64,000 nt of DNA from Pseudoxanthomonas sp. X-1 (GTDB lineage Bacteria; Pseudomonadota; Gammaproteobacteria; Xanthomonadales; Xanthomonadaceae): assembly GCF_020042665.1 (NCBI RefSeq), contig NZ_CP083376.1, positions 2,206,001 through 2,270,000 on the forward strand, written 5' to 3'. The translations under genes and the position numbers were made by a program. The notes beneath the pieces were generated by a model. It had not been told where the DNA came from, did not search any database, and worked only from the letters and a program-made list of their open reading frames with translations. Positions 30,780 through 40,296 of the stretch are shown one piece after another. The first letter of the stretch is position 1. Each line of letters starts with the position of its first letter.

Positions 30780-33700
30780 ATGAGCACCACCGGCAGCAGG
30801 CTCCGCAACAAATCCGCTTCCACCTCCAAGGCCCCCCCGGCCAGCGCTTCCAGCAAGTCCCGCAGCAAGCCCGCCAAGGCCGTCGCGCCGTCGGTCAAGC
30901 CCGCCTCCGCAGCCGCGTCCAGGACGCGCCCCGCCAAGCCGGGTGCGCCGTCCGCGGCGTTCTCGCTGCAGCCGATCCATGACGCCCTGAAGACGCTGGT
31001 GCCCGGTGCGAAGCGCGAGCAGGCCCAGGTCTTCGCCGATGCCTTCTACCGGCGCATGGAGCAGGACGAGTTCCCGCATCACAGCGCACAGGGCTGGGCC
31101 GCGATGGCGGTGGACATGCTGGAGTTCGCGCGCGTGCGCAAGCCCGGTACCGCCAACGTGCGCGTGTTCAACGCCAGCGCCAAGGCCAACGGCTGGGAGT
31201 CCTCGCACTCGGTGCTGCAGATCGTCAACGACGACATGCCCTTCCTGGTCGATTCGGTGAGCATGGCCCTGGCCGCGATGGGCGTGGGCGTGCACGTGCT
31301 GGGCCATCCGGTGGTGCGCTTCGAGCGCGACAAGTCGGGCAAGGCCACGGCCGTGGGCGAGGGCAAGGCCGAGTCGCTGATGATGCTGGAGATCGACCGC
31401 CAGCCGGCCGAGGCGATGCCGCGCATCGAGGCCGAGATCCGCCGCGTGCTGGCCGAGGTGCGGCAGATCGTCGGCGACTGGGGCGCGATGCGCGAGAAGA
31501 TGCTGGCCGTGGCCGAGGACCTTGCCACGCGCCGCATGCCGGTCTCCGATGGCATGCGCCGGGAGACGCAGGAGTTCCTGCAGTGGGCGGCCAACGATCA
31601 CTTCACCTTCTTCGGCTATCGCGAGTACCGCGTGCAGAAGCAGGGCGGCGAGGACGTGCTGGTGCCGCAGGAGGACACCAGCCTGGGCCTGATGCGCGGC
31701 CACGCCTCGGGCAAGCCGCGCGCGGTGCGCTCGCTGGCGGCCAACCTGCTCAACGAGGCCGGCGAAGCCGAGGCGATGATCCTGACCAAGACCAACGCGC
31801 GCGCCACGGTGCACCGCAAGGGCTACATGGACTACATCGGCGTGCTGTCCTTCGACGCCAGCGGCCGCATCACCGGCGAACAGCGCTTCCTGGGCCTGTT
31901 CACCTCCAGCGCCTACAACCGCCGGCCGTGGGAGATCCCGCTGGTGCGCGAGCGCCACGAGCACGTCATGCGCCAGTCCGGCCTGTCGCCCAACAGCCAC
32001 AGCGGCAAGGCGCTGCGCCACATCCTGGAGACGCTGCCGCGCGAGGAACTGTTCCAGTCGCGCCAGGACGAGCTGGCGCGCACCGCGATGGGCATCCTGG
32101 GCCTGCAGGAGCGGGTCCGCAGCAAGCTGTTCCTGCGCCGCGACCGCTACGGGCGCTTCTGGTCGGCGCTGGTGTACGTGCCGCGCGACCGCTTCAACAC
32201 CCAACTGCGCCTGCGCATCGAGACGCTGATGAAGGAGGCCCTGCACGGCGACGCGGTGGACACCACCGTGCAACTGGGCGAATCGCCGCTGGCGCAGCTG
32301 CACCTGACCGTGCGCCCGCGCCCGGGCGAGGAGGTCAGCGTCGATGCGGCCGAGCTGGAGGCGCGCCTGTCGCACCTGCTGCGCAACTGGCAGGACGACC
32401 TGCGCGAACTGCTGATCCAGCGCCACGGCGAGGCGCGCGGGCTGGCGCTGGCGTCGAACTTCGGCCGCGCCCTGCCGCAGTACTACATCGAGAACGTCTC
32501 GGCCGAACTGGCCGCCGACGACGTCGAGCGCCTGGCCCAGCTCAAGGACGCGCAGGACCTGAGCCTGAGCCTGTACCGCTCGCCGCGGCACCGCGACGGC
32601 GAGGGCGCGCTGCGCCTGAACCTCTATCACCTGGGCATCGACATCCCGCTGTCCGACGCGCTGCCGCTGATGGAGAACATGGGCCTGCGCGTGATCTCCG
32701 AGCATCCCTTCCGCCTGGAGCTGGACGGGCGGGTGGCTTACATCCAGGAGTTCGAGGTCGAACCGGCCGTCGGCGACATCGACGTGGCCGCGCGCGCGGA
32801 GGACTTCGACGAGGCCTTCGCCCGGGTCTGGCGCGGCGATGCCGAGAACGATCGCTTCAACCGCCTGGTGCTGCGCGCCGGCCTGACCTGGCGCCAGGTC
32901 GCGGTGCTGCGCGGCTACACCAAGTACCTGCTGCAGACCGGGGTGCCGTTCACCCAGGCCTCGGTCGAGGACACGCTGGGCCGCTATCCGCTGCTGGCCG
33001 CGCTGCTGGTGCGGCTGTTCGAAGTGCGCTTCGACCCGACGCTGGACGGCAAGGCCAAGGCCCGTGACGGCAAGCGCGCCGAAGCGGCGGCGCAGGCGCT
33101 GCTGGCCCTGGCCGACGCCGCCGACGAAGACACGCACAAGGCGCTGCAGGCGCTGGCGCAGGCCGTCACCCAGTCGCGCGCCGCGCAGACCGAGGCCGTG
33201 CATGCGGCCATGCTCAAGCTGCTGGATGGCGTCTCCAGCCTGGACGACGACCGCATCCTGCGCAGCCTGATGGGCACCATCGAGGCCACGCTGCGCACCA
33301 GCTACTACCAGGTCGGCAAGGACGGCGCGCCGGCGCACACGATCAGCTTCAAGTTCGATTCGGCCAAGGTGCCGGACCTGCCCAAGCCGCGCCCGTACCG
33401 CGAGATCTTCGTCTGCGGCCCGCGCGTGGAAGGCGTGCACCTGCGCTTCGGCGCGGTGGCGCGTGGCGGCCTGCGCTGGTCGGACCGCCGCGACGATTTC
33501 CGCACCGAGGTGCTGGGCCTGGTCAAGGCGCAGATGGTCAAGAACACGGTGATCGTGCCCGTGGGCGCCAAGGGCGGCTTCTACGTCAAGCAGTCGCCGG
33601 CCAGCGGCGAGCGCGATGCGGTCATGGCCGAGGGCATCGCCTGCTACAAGATGTTCATCCAGGGCCTGCTGGACATCACCGACAACATCGTCGGCGGCAA

Positions 33701-35849
33701 GATCGTGCCGCCGGTGGACGTGGTGCGCCACGACGGCGACGACCCCTACCTGGTGGTGGCCGCCGACAAGGGCACGGCGACCTTCTCCGACATCGCCAAC
33801 GGCCTGGCCATCGACCACGGCTTCTGGCTGGGCGATGCCTTCGCCTCGGGCGGTTCGGTCGGCTATGACCACAAGGGCATGGGCATCACCGCCAAGGGCG
33901 CGTGGGAGTCGGTCAAGCGCCACTTCCGTGCCCTGGGCCGCGACTGCCAACGCCAGGACTTCACCGTGGTCGGCATCGGCGACATGTCCGGCGACGTGTT
34001 CGGCAACGGCATGCTGCTGTCCGAACACATCCGCCTGGTGGCCGCATTCGACCATCGCCACATCTTCCTGGATCCCAATCCGGATGCGGCCAGGTCCTTC
34101 GCCGAGCGCGCGCGCATGTTCAAGCTGCCGCGCTCGTCCTGGGCCGACTACGACACCAAACTGATCTCCGCCGGCGGCGGCGTGTTCCCGCGCTCGCTCA
34201 AGACCATCCCGCTGAGCCCGCAGGTCAAGCAGGCGCTGGGGCTGGACGCGGGCATCGCGGCGCTGTCGCCGACCGAGCTGCTCAGCGCCATCCTCAAGGC
34301 GCCGGTAGACCTGCTGTGGAACGGCGGCATCGGCACCTACGTCAAGTCCGCACAGGAGACCAATGCCGACGTCGGCGACCGCGCCAACAACGCGCTGAGG
34401 GTCAACGGCGGCCAGCTGCGCTGCAAGGTGGTGGGCGAAGGCGGCAACCTGGGGCTGACCCAGCTGGGCCGCATCGAGGCGGCGCAGAACGGCGTCTTGC
34501 TCAACACCGACTTCATAGACAACTCCGCCGGCGTGGACACCTCCGACCACGAGGTCAACATCAAGATCCTGCTCGACGGCGTGGTGCGGCAGAAGAAGCT
34601 CACCGAAGCGGCGCGCAACGCCCTGCTGGCGAGCATGACCGACGAGGTCGGCCAGCTGGTGCTGACCGACAACTACCGCCAGAACCAGGCGCTGAGCCTG
34701 ATGGAACGCATGAGCGTCTCGCGCCTGGGCTCCAAGCAGCACTTCGTGCAGGTGCTGGAGGCGCGCGGCCTGCTGGACCGGCAGATCGAATACCTGCCCA
34801 GCGACGCCGAGTTCGCCGACCGCAAGGCACGCGGACTGGGCCTGACCCGGCCGGAGCTGTCGGTGCTGCTGTCCTACGCCAAGCTGGTGGCCTTCGCCGA
34901 GCTGCTGCACACCGACATCCCCGAGGACCCTTACCTGTCCAAGGAGCTGCAGCGCTACTTCCCGCATCCGCTGCAGAAGAAGTACGCCGCGCAGATGGAG
35001 CAGCACCGCCTCAAGCGCGAGATCATCGCCACCGCGGTGACCAACTCGACCATCAACCGCATGGGGGCCACCTTCCTGCTGCGCATGCAGGAGGACACCG
35101 GCCGCGACATCGGCGAGGTCGCCAAGGCCTACACCATCACCCGCGAGACGCTGGACGCGCGGGCGCTGTGGGCGCAGATCGACGCGCTGGACGGCAAGGT
35201 GGCCGAGGCGGTGCAGATCGACGCCCTGCAGGTGATCTGGAAGCTGCAGCGCAACTTCACCCGCTGGCTGCTGGGCCGCCCGGGACCGATCCCGGCCATC
35301 GCCACCGCGGTGGAGCGCTACCACGCCGGCTTCAACGACATCCGCGCGGCCGATGGCGTGCTGCCCGATTCGCTGCGTCCGGCCTACGAGGCCGCGCTGG
35401 CCGACTGGAAGGCCAAGGGTCTGCCCGATGCGCTGGCCGGCCAGCTGGCGGCGCTGCCGTACCTGGAACCGTCGGCGGACATCATCGAACTGGCACGCGC
35501 GCACAAGCTCTCGGCCGTGGCCGTGTCCAAGGTGTACTACCGCCTGGGCGACGCGCTGCACCTGCCGTGGCTGTTCGCGCAGATCGACGCGCTGCAGGTC
35601 GATGGCCGCTGGCATGCGGTGGCCCGTGGCGTGCTGCGCGACGAGCTGTCCGCCCATCTGCGCGCGATGACCGCCCAGGTGCTGGCCCTGCCGGGCGACA
35701 GCGCCGAGGCCAAGGTGGCGCGCTGGATACAGCGCGACGATCCCACGCTGCGCTTCACCCGCTCCATGCTCGACGACATCGCCGCCCAGCGCACGCTGGA
35801 CTACCCGACCGCCTCGGTCGCGGTGCAACGCCTGTCGCAGCTGACCTGA
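30780..35849 (+). CDS. gdhB: NAD-specific glutamate dehydrogenase, 180-kDa class
   Basis: 1689 residues from the ATG at 30780. It deaminates glutamate to 2-oxoglutarate, feeding the TCA cycle. The family's catalytic core is at about 890-1250: ARGGLRWSDRRDDFRTEVLG, VPVGAKGGFYVKQ with catalytic lysine, VGIGDMSGDVFGNGM, DHRHIFLDPNPD and NGGIGTYVK. Long regulatory N- and C-terminal regions flank it. The first ~60 residues are a Ser/Lys/Ala/Pro-rich tail before the conserved part begins near LQPIHDAL, so a later start is possible. No clear ribosome site precedes the ATG. A terminator hairpin follows. Confidence 0.95.
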   Translation: MSTTGSRLRNKSASTSKAPPASASSKSRSKPAKAVAPSVKPASAAASRTRPAKPGAPSAAFSLQPIHDALKTLVPGAKREQAQVFADAFYRRMEQDEFPHHSAQGWAAMAVDMLEFARVRKPGTANVRVFNASAKANGWESSHSVLQIVNDDMPFLVDSVSMALAAMGVGVHVLGHPVVRFERDKSGKATAVGEGKAESLMMLEIDRQPAEAMPRIEAEIRRVLAEVRQIVGDWGAMREKMLAVAEDLATRRMPVSDGMRRETQEFLQWAANDHFTFFGYREYRVQKQGGEDVLVPQEDTSLGLMRGHASGKPRAVRSLAANLLNEAGEAEAMILTKTNARATVHRKGYMDYIGVLSFDASGRITGEQRFLGLFTSSAYNRRPWEIPLVRERHEHVMRQSGLSPNSHSGKALRHILETLPREELFQSRQDELARTAMGILGLQERVRSKLFLRRDRYGRFWSALVYVPRDRFNTQLRLRIETLMKEALHGDAVDTTVQLGESPLAQLHLTVRPRPGEEVSVDAAELEARLSHLLRNWQDDLRELLIQRHGEARGLALASNFGRALPQYYIENVSAELAADDVERLAQLKDAQDLSLSLYRSPRHRDGEGALRLNLYHLGIDIPLSDALPLMENMGLRVISEHPFRLELDGRVAYIQEFEVEPAVGDIDVAARAEDFDEAFARVWRGDAENDRFNRLVLRAGLTWRQVAVLRGYTKYLLQTGVPFTQASVEDTLGRYPLLAALLVRLFEVRFDPTLDGKAKARDGKRAEAAAQALLALADAADEDTHKALQALAQAVTQSRAAQTEAVHAAMLKLLDGVSSLDDDRILRSLMGTIEATLRTSYYQVGKDGAPAHTISFKFDSAKVPDLPKPRPYREIFVCGPRVEGVHLRFGAVARGGLRWSDRRDDFRTEVLGLVKAQMVKNTVIVPVGAKGGFYVKQSPASGERDAVMAEGIACYKMFIQGLLDITDNIVGGKIVPPVDVVRHDGDDPYLVVAADKGTATFSDIANGLAIDHGFWLGDAFASGGSVGYDHKGMGITAKGAWESVKRHFRALGRDCQRQDFTVVGIGDMSGDVFGNGMLLSEHIRLVAAFDHRHIFLDPNPDAARSFAERARMFKLPRSSWADYDTKLISAGGGVFPRSLKTIPLSPQVKQALGLDAGIAALSPTELLSAILKAPVDLLWNGGIGTYVKSAQETNADVGDRANNALRVNGGQLRCKVVGEGGNLGLTQLGRIEAAQNGVLLNTDFIDNSAGVDTSDHEVNIKILLDGVVRQKKLTEAARNALLASMTDEVGQLVLTDNYRQNQALSLMERMSVSRLGSKQHFVQVLEARGLLDRQIEYLPSDAEFADRKARGLGLTRPELSVLLSYAKLVAFAELLHTDIPEDPYLSKELQRYFPHPLQKKYAAQMEQHRLKREIIATAVTNSTINRMGATFLLRMQEDTGRDIGEVAKAYTITRETLDARALWAQIDALDGKVAEAVQIDALQVIWKLQRNFTRWLLGRPGPIPAIATAVERYHAGFNDIRAADGVLPDSLRPAYEAALADWKAKGLPDALAGQLAALPYLEPSADIIELARAHKLSAVAVSKVYYRLGDALHLPWLFAQIDALQVDGRWHAVARGVLRDELSAHLRAMTAQVLALPGDSAEAKVARWIQRDDPTLRFTRSMLDDIAAQRTLDYPTASVAVQRLSQLT

Positions 35850-35869
35850 CCCAGGTCGGCTAGACACCC

Positions 35870-35906
35870 ACGCGGGGCCGGGTGGCGACATCCGGCCCCG
35901 CGTGTT
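35870..35906 (+). terminator. Terminator hairpin after glutamate dehydrogenase
   Basis: 12-bp stem ACGCGGGGCCGG / CCGGCCCCGCGT (35870-35881 and 35892-35903) with a 10-nt loop, followed by a short GTTT. It starts 21 bp after the stop. Confidence 0.65.
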
Positions 35907-35965
35907 TCGACGCCATTGGAAGACGCCACACGCGCCGCGGGCGGGCGCCGGGTATCCTTCACCGC

Positions 35966-36736
35966 ATGACCGCGCCGCGCCTTGCCTTTCTCGCCAGCCA
36001 TACCGAAGCCGCACAGCAGGCCCTGGCCCAGCTGAGCCAGCGCTACGGCCAGCACGCCCCGGACCAGGCCGACATCCTGGTGCCGCTGGGCGGCGATGGC
36101 TTCATGCTGCAGACCCTCCATCGCCACGGCCTGCTCGGCAAGCCGGTGTTCGGCATGAAGCTGGGCACCGTGGGCTTCCTGATGAACCATCATCGCGACG
36201 ACGACGATCTGCCCGCGCGCATCGCTGCGGCCGAGCCGACCAAGCTGCGCCCGCTGGAGATGCGCGCGCAGACCGAGTCGGGCATCGAAGTGACCTCGCT
36301 GGCCTACAACGAGGTCTCGTTGCTGCGCCAGACCCGCCAGGCGGCGCAGCTGCGCGTGGATCTCAACGGCCAGACCCGCATCGAGGAGATGACCGGCGAC
36401 GGCGTGCTGGTGGCCACGCCGGCCGGCAGCACCGCCTACAACTACTCCGCGCATGGCCCGATCCTGCCGCTGGGCAGCCACACCATCGCCCTGACCCCGA
36501 TCGCGCCGTACCGCCCGCGCCGCTGGCGCGGCGCCATCCTCAAGGCCGACACCGAGGTGCGCATCGAGGTGCTGGATCCCTACAAGCGCCCGGTCAGCGC
36601 CACCGCCGATTCGCACGAGTTCCGCAATGTCACCGAGGTGACCATCCACGAATCGCGCACGCAGACCGTGACCCTGCTGTTCGACCCGGAGCACAACCTG
36701 GAAGAGCGGATCCTGAGCGAGCAGTTTCTGGTCTGA
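35966..36736 (+). CDS. nadK: NAD kinase
   Basis: 256 residues from the ATG at 35966. It phosphorylates NAD to NADP. The [20 protein letters not shown] block carries the catalytic GGDG motif (split here as GGDGFMLQ and HGLLGKPV), and [24 protein letters not shown], read as [20 protein letters not shown], is the second NAD-binding motif. It is slightly shorter than E. coli NadK (292) because the N-terminus is compact. It stands after the glutamate dehydrogenase terminator and likely has its own promoter. Confidence 0.95.
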   Translation: MTAPRLAFLASHTEAAQQALAQLSQRYGQHAPDQADILVPLGGDGFMLQTLHRHGLLGKPVFGMKLGTVGFLMNHHRDDDDLPARIAAAEPTKLRPLEMRAQTESGIEVTSLAYNEVSLLRQTRQAAQLRVDLNGQTRIEEMTGDGVLVATPAGSTAYNYSAHGPILPLGSHTIALTPIAPYRPRRWRGAILKADTEVRIEVLDPYKRPVSATADSHEFRNVTEVTIHESRTQTVTLLFDPEHNLEERILSEQFLV

Positions 36737-36831
36737 GGCGTGGCCAGAGGCATGGGCCCAGAGGCCAGAGCCCGCAAAAGCATCACGACGACTGGCAACT
36801 CGACCATTCGCAGCACCAACGAAATCCTTCT

Positions 36832-36852
36832 GATCCCGAATCCCGAATCCCT
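36832..36852. repeat. Single-arm GGGATTCGGGATT repeat upstream of the 5'-nucleotidase
   Basis: GATCCCGAATCCCGAATCCC directly before the 36858 start, related to the arms of the metH repeat at 18855-18921. It occupies the place of the ribosome-binding site; no purine-rich site is visible. Confidence 0.6.
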
Positions 36853-36857
36853 GCTAG

Positions 36858-37811
36858 ATGCCCGACAACAGCCCCCGCCTGCTCACCGTCGCGGTCACCT
36901 CGCGCGCCCTGTTCGACCTGGAGGAAAGCCACGCGCTGTGGCAGGCCGAAGGGCTGGACGCGTACGCCGCCTACCAGCGTGCGCACGAGGATGACGTGCT
37001 GGGACCGGGCGTGGCCTTCACCGTGGTGCGCAAGCTGCTGGCGCTCAACCAGGGCGCGCCGGCCGACACGCCTCGGGTCGAGGTGATCCTGCTGTCGCGC
37101 AACTCGGCCGACACGGGCCTGCGCATCTTCAATTCGATCCAGCACTACGGCCTGGGCATCGTGCGGGCCACCTTTACCGCCGGCGAGCCGACCTGGCCTT
37201 ACGTCAAGCCCTTCGGCACCGACCTGTTCCTCTCGGCCAACCCCGATTCGGTGCGCAGCGCGCTCAGCCACGGCATCGCCGCGGCGACCATCCTGCCCAA
37301 GCCGCCGGGCGAACGCGCCGAGGAGGCGGCCGCCGCCGCCGGCGAGCTGCCCGCGGGGCGGCTCTCCAACCAGCTGCGCATCGCCTTCGACGGCGATGCG
37401 GTGATCTTCGGCGACGAGAGCGAGCGCATCTCGCGCGAGCAGGGCGTGGAAGCGTTCGGCCGCCACGAGCAGGAGAAGGCGCGCGAGCTGCTCTCCGGCG
37501 GGCCGTTCCGTGGCTTCCTCGCCGCGCTGCATCAGCTGCAGGCCGCGTTCCCGCCCGGCGAGCACGCGCCGATCCGCACGGCCCTGGTCACCGCGCGCTC
37601 GGCGCCGGCGCACGAGCGCGTGATCCGCACTCTGCGCGAATGGGGCGTGCGCCTGGACGAGGCGCTGTTCCTGGGCGGCCGCCACAAGGGCCCGTTCCTG
37701 GCCGCCTTCGGCGCGGACATCTTCTTCGACGACTCCCAGCACAACATCGACAGCGCGCACCCGCATACCGCGGCGGGGCATGTGCCGCATGGCGTGGCGA
37801 ACGAGAAGTAG
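36858..37811 (+). CDS. 5'-nucleotidase, cytosolic cN-I type
   Basis: 317 residues. The blocks VAVTSRALFDLEES, VILLSRNSADTGLRIFNSIQ, IAFDGDAVIF and the C-terminal GGRHKGPFLAAFGADIFFDD identify the family of vertebrate NT5C1 and its bacterial relatives, which dephosphorylate nucleoside monophosphates. It lies 121 bp after nadK on the same strand. The start is set by MPDNSPRLLTVAVTSRA, although a repeat replaces the usual ribosome site. Confidence 0.88.
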   Translation: MPDNSPRLLTVAVTSRALFDLEESHALWQAEGLDAYAAYQRAHEDDVLGPGVAFTVVRKLLALNQGAPADTPRVEVILLSRNSADTGLRIFNSIQHYGLGIVRATFTAGEPTWPYVKPFGTDLFLSANPDSVRSALSHGIAAATILPKPPGERAEEAAAAAGELPAGRLSNQLRIAFDGDAVIFGDESERISREQGVEAFGRHEQEKARELLSGGPFRGFLAALHQLQAAFPPGEHAPIRTALVTARSAPAHERVIRTLREWGVRLDEALFLGGRHKGPFLAAFGADIFFDDSQHNIDSAHPHTAAGHVPHGVANEK

Positions 37812-37818
37812 CGTGGAG

Positions 37819-37855
37819 GAGTGAGTAAGAGCGGCGGCGCTCCGCTCACTCTTTT
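37819..37855 (+). terminator. Terminator hairpin after the 5'-nucleotidase
   Basis: Outer stem GAGTGAG / CTCACTC with an inner AGCGG...CCGCT pairing, followed by TTTT at 37852-37855. It lies between two converging genes. The GAGTGAG motif also appears in the repeat at 63675-63768. Confidence 0.55.
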
Positions 37856-37871
37856 CCGCTCGATCCTGGCC

Positions 37872-38411
37872 TCAAAGAGGCAACCGGATATCCGTCAACT
37901 TCCACACCAGGCCCTGGCGCTCGAACACGAAGGTGATCGGCGCGCCGCTGTCGGTGCGGGTGGTGGCGGTAAAGCGTGATAAGGATTCGTAGTGGTGTTC
38001 GGCGCCCTTGAGCGGTTCGGCGGGCGCGGGTGGGCCGTAGGTGTCGCCGTTGGCGGTGTCGCCAAGGGCGCGCTTCCACACCGAACGCCCCTGCAGGATC
38101 GCGGCGATGCCGGTCGGAGTGACCATCGCATCGACGCCCACGCCGGCCGCGCCGCCGGCCAGCGAGAGCGCCAGCGCGCCGAGGAAGCTCGACTGCGCAT
38201 CGACGCCGGCCGCGCGGACCATGCGGTCCTGCACCTGCGCATGCAGATTGAGGCGCAGGGCAGGGAAGTCGACGTAGCGGTCCAGCCTGGCCGTGTCCTG
38301 CGCGGCTAGCGCGTCGCGGATGCCGTGGATGGCGATGTACGGCCCCGCCGCGACGAAGCACGCCAGCAGCAGCAAGGCCAGGGGCGGAATCGCCCAGATC
38401 CACTTCCGCAT
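37872..38411 (-). CDS. DUF2939-type membrane-anchored protein
   Basis: 179 residues. An N-terminal hydrophobic helix (WIWAIPPLALLLLACFVAAGPYIAI) anchors it, and the rest is periplasmic. It continues IRDALAAQDTARLDRYVDFPALRLNL, read here as the family phrase DRYVDFPALRLNL, typical of DUF2939 proteins, whose function is not known. It is convergent with the 5'-nucleotidase and 141 bp upstream of the divergent metalloprotease gene. Confidence 0.75.
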   Translation of the reverse strand: MRKWIWAIPPLALLLLACFVAAGPYIAIHGIRDALAAQDTARLDRYVDFPALRLNLHAQVQDRMVRAAGVDAQSSFLGALALSLAGGAAGVGVDAMVTPTGIAAILQGRSVWKRALGDTANGDTYGPPAPAEPLKGAEHHYESLSRFTATTRTDSGAPITFVFERQGLVWKLTDIRLPL

Positions 38412-38552
38412 CGACGCTCCTCAGGTTTTCGATCGTCCCGAAGCGTACAGACTACCGCCGCCGTCATCGTCAAGGCCGCCATTGGTCATGCTTGTGGTCG
38501 CGCGCCGCGGGTGAAACCATGGGGCACGTTCATGCGAACCCGGGGGATCTGC

Positions 38553-39530
38553 ATGTCGAAGGCGTGGTGGGGACTGATGCTGGCGTTGTCCTGCATCGGA
38601 TCGGGGACGGCGGCCGTGCCGCAGGCGCCGCAGATCGAGGTGGTCGATCGCGATGTCGCGCTGTTCTGGCAGGCCTATGATCGGGTCAAGGCGGTGCCGG
38701 ACCGGGCGCAGCAGATCCAGCTGCTGCAGACGACCTATCTGGATCGGGGCAGTCCCGGGCTGGCCACATTTGCGCTGGCCAAGCAGTACGACGCGGCGAC
38801 CTACGTCGATGCGATCCGCGCCTATCCAGGCTACTGGGACTCGGTGCGGCCGCGCACTGCGCTGGCCCGCCCTGCGCTGGACAAGGTCCAGCGACACCTG
38901 CGGCGGTTCGCGAGCCTGTACCCGGCGCTGAAGCCGGCCGGCATCTACTTCGAGGTCGGCGCGCTGCGCTCGGCCGGCACCACGCAGGGCGACAAGGTCC
39001 TGATCGGCGTGGAGATGGCCACGGGCGATGAGAGCGTCGACCTGTCGCAGATGCCCGAACGCCTGCAGCGCTTCTTCCGCGCCTACTTCGCCAGCCGACC
39101 GCTGGAGAACCTGAACCTGCTGGTGATCCACGAGACCGTGCACACCCAGCAGCGCGGCGAACGCGGCAGCCTGCTGGCCCAGGCGGTCTACGAAGGCGTC
39201 GCCGACTTCGTGGCCGAGCAGGTCACCGGCCGGCTGCCGGATCTGCCCTACGTCCATTACGGTCCGGCGCACGACGCGGCCATCCGTGCGGCGTTCCGCA
39301 AGGACATGGCCGGCAACGACTACAGCGGCTGGCTCTACAACAACACCGACAACGCCTTCGGCACCCGCGACCTGGGGTATTACGTCGGCTACGCCATCTG
39401 CCAGGCCTACTATCAACGCAGCGCGGACAAGATCCAGGCGCTGGCCGGGATGATCGAGCTGGACTACGCGGACGCCGCCGCCGTGCAGCGCTTGGTCGAT
39501 GCCTCGGGCTACTTCGCCCCGGAGGAGTAG
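38553..39530 (+). CDS. Secreted putative zinc metalloprotease (HExxH, DUF2268-like)
   Basis: 325 residues from the ATG at 38553 with GGGGA 6 nt upstream; an ATG at 38532 is also possible. Residues 1-21 are a signal peptide. The mature protein has HETVHTQQ (H193, E194, H197) and E214 in YEGVADFV about 17 residues later, the gluzincin arrangement of zinc ligands. The region DLGYYVGYAICQAYY near the end is shared with DUF2268-like predicted proteases. Substrate unknown. Confidence 0.7.
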   Translation: MSKAWWGLMLALSCIGSGTAAVPQAPQIEVVDRDVALFWQAYDRVKAVPDRAQQIQLLQTTYLDRGSPGLATFALAKQYDAATYVDAIRAYPGYWDSVRPRTALARPALDKVQRHLRRFASLYPALKPAGIYFEVGALRSAGTTQGDKVLIGVEMATGDESVDLSQMPERLQRFFRAYFASRPLENLNLLVIHETVHTQQRGERGSLLAQAVYEGVADFVAEQVTGRLPDLPYVHYGPAHDAAIRAAFRKDMAGNDYSGWLYNNTDNAFGTRDLGYYVGYAICQAYYQRSADKIQALAGMIELDYADAAAVQRLVDASGYFAPEE

Positions 39531-39543
39531 AGCCTCAGGTCCT

Positions 39544-40230
39544 TCAGAACTCCAGGTCCAGCGCCGCGCACAGGTAGTCCACGAAGGGCCCCAGCGCGGC
39601 CAGGTCCGCGGCCAGGGTCTGGCGCAGCCGCGGCCCGGTCATCGTCGCATCGTCCAGCGAGCGCCAGAACACGAAGTTCTTGTGCTTGAGATCGTCGATG
39701 AACGCGAACTCGGCCGGAAACCCGCGCGGTGCGCGGCTCAGCATCTCCGATTCCTCGAACTCGAAGCGCCTGCGGAAGGCCGGCGCATGCGCGGCGGCCT
39801 TCCACGTCATCGGGTTGTCGAAGATGAACTGCCGCAGCTTGCGCAGGGTGTCGGCTTCCGGATGCCACAGGCCGGCACCGACGAAGCTCTCGCCCGGCTG
39901 CAGGTGGATGTAGAACGAAGGCGCGGGCACCTGCTTGCGGCGCTCGTGATAGAGCCGCGCGCCCTGCCACAGCTTGTAGGGCGACTTGTCGTTGGAGAAG
40001 CGCGCATCGCGATAGATGCGGAACAGCGAGCCGCCGACCGTCTTCGGGTCGGAGCGGAACTTGTCGCTGACCGCAGCCAGGTCCGGCTGCAGGTCGGTCA
40101 GCAGGCGCAGGAACGGCTGGCGCACGTGATCCTCGTACTGCTGCTTGTGCGCGTTGAACCAGGGCTTGTCGTTGTGGCGCGCCAGCGCCTTGAGGAACTT
40201 GAAGCTGGCGTCGGAGAAATAGGTGCTCAT
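39544..40230 (-). CDS. DUF2461 / TIGR02453 family protein
   Basis: 228 residues, the family's usual length. It opens YFSDASFKFLKALARHNDKPWF, read as FLKALARHNDKPWFNAHK, and continues with GGSLFRIYRDARFSNDKSPYK and FYIHLQPGESFVGAGLWHPE, the hallmarks of this widespread family of unknown function. It is convergent with the metalloprotease (13 bp between stops) and 66 bp downstream of sbcB. Confidence 0.88.
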   Translation of the reverse strand: MSTYFSDASFKFLKALARHNDKPWFNAHKQQYEDHVRQPFLRLLTDLQPDLAAVSDKFRSDPKTVGGSLFRIYRDARFSNDKSPYKLWQGARLYHERRKQVPAPSFYIHLQPGESFVGAGLWHPEADTLRKLRQFIFDNPMTWKAAAHAPAFRRRFEFEESEMLSRAPRGFPAEFAFIDDLKHKNFVFWRSLDDATMTGPRLRQTLAADLAALGPFVDYLCAALDLEF

Positions 40231-40296
40231 GCAGCGAACGGGTCCCGAATCAGGTCGACAGCGTGGCGGTGGGGCGGCTAAGGCGGCGTGCAGAGG

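Noticed and set aside
30753..36014. Antisense ORF of about 1750 residues opposite glutamate dehydrogenase, and a similar one opposite the RND operon (25294-30576)
   Set aside because: Frames opposite GC-rich codons stay open by composition. The translations are His/Gln/Arg-rich, without family motifs, while the sense frames carry complete conserved proteins.
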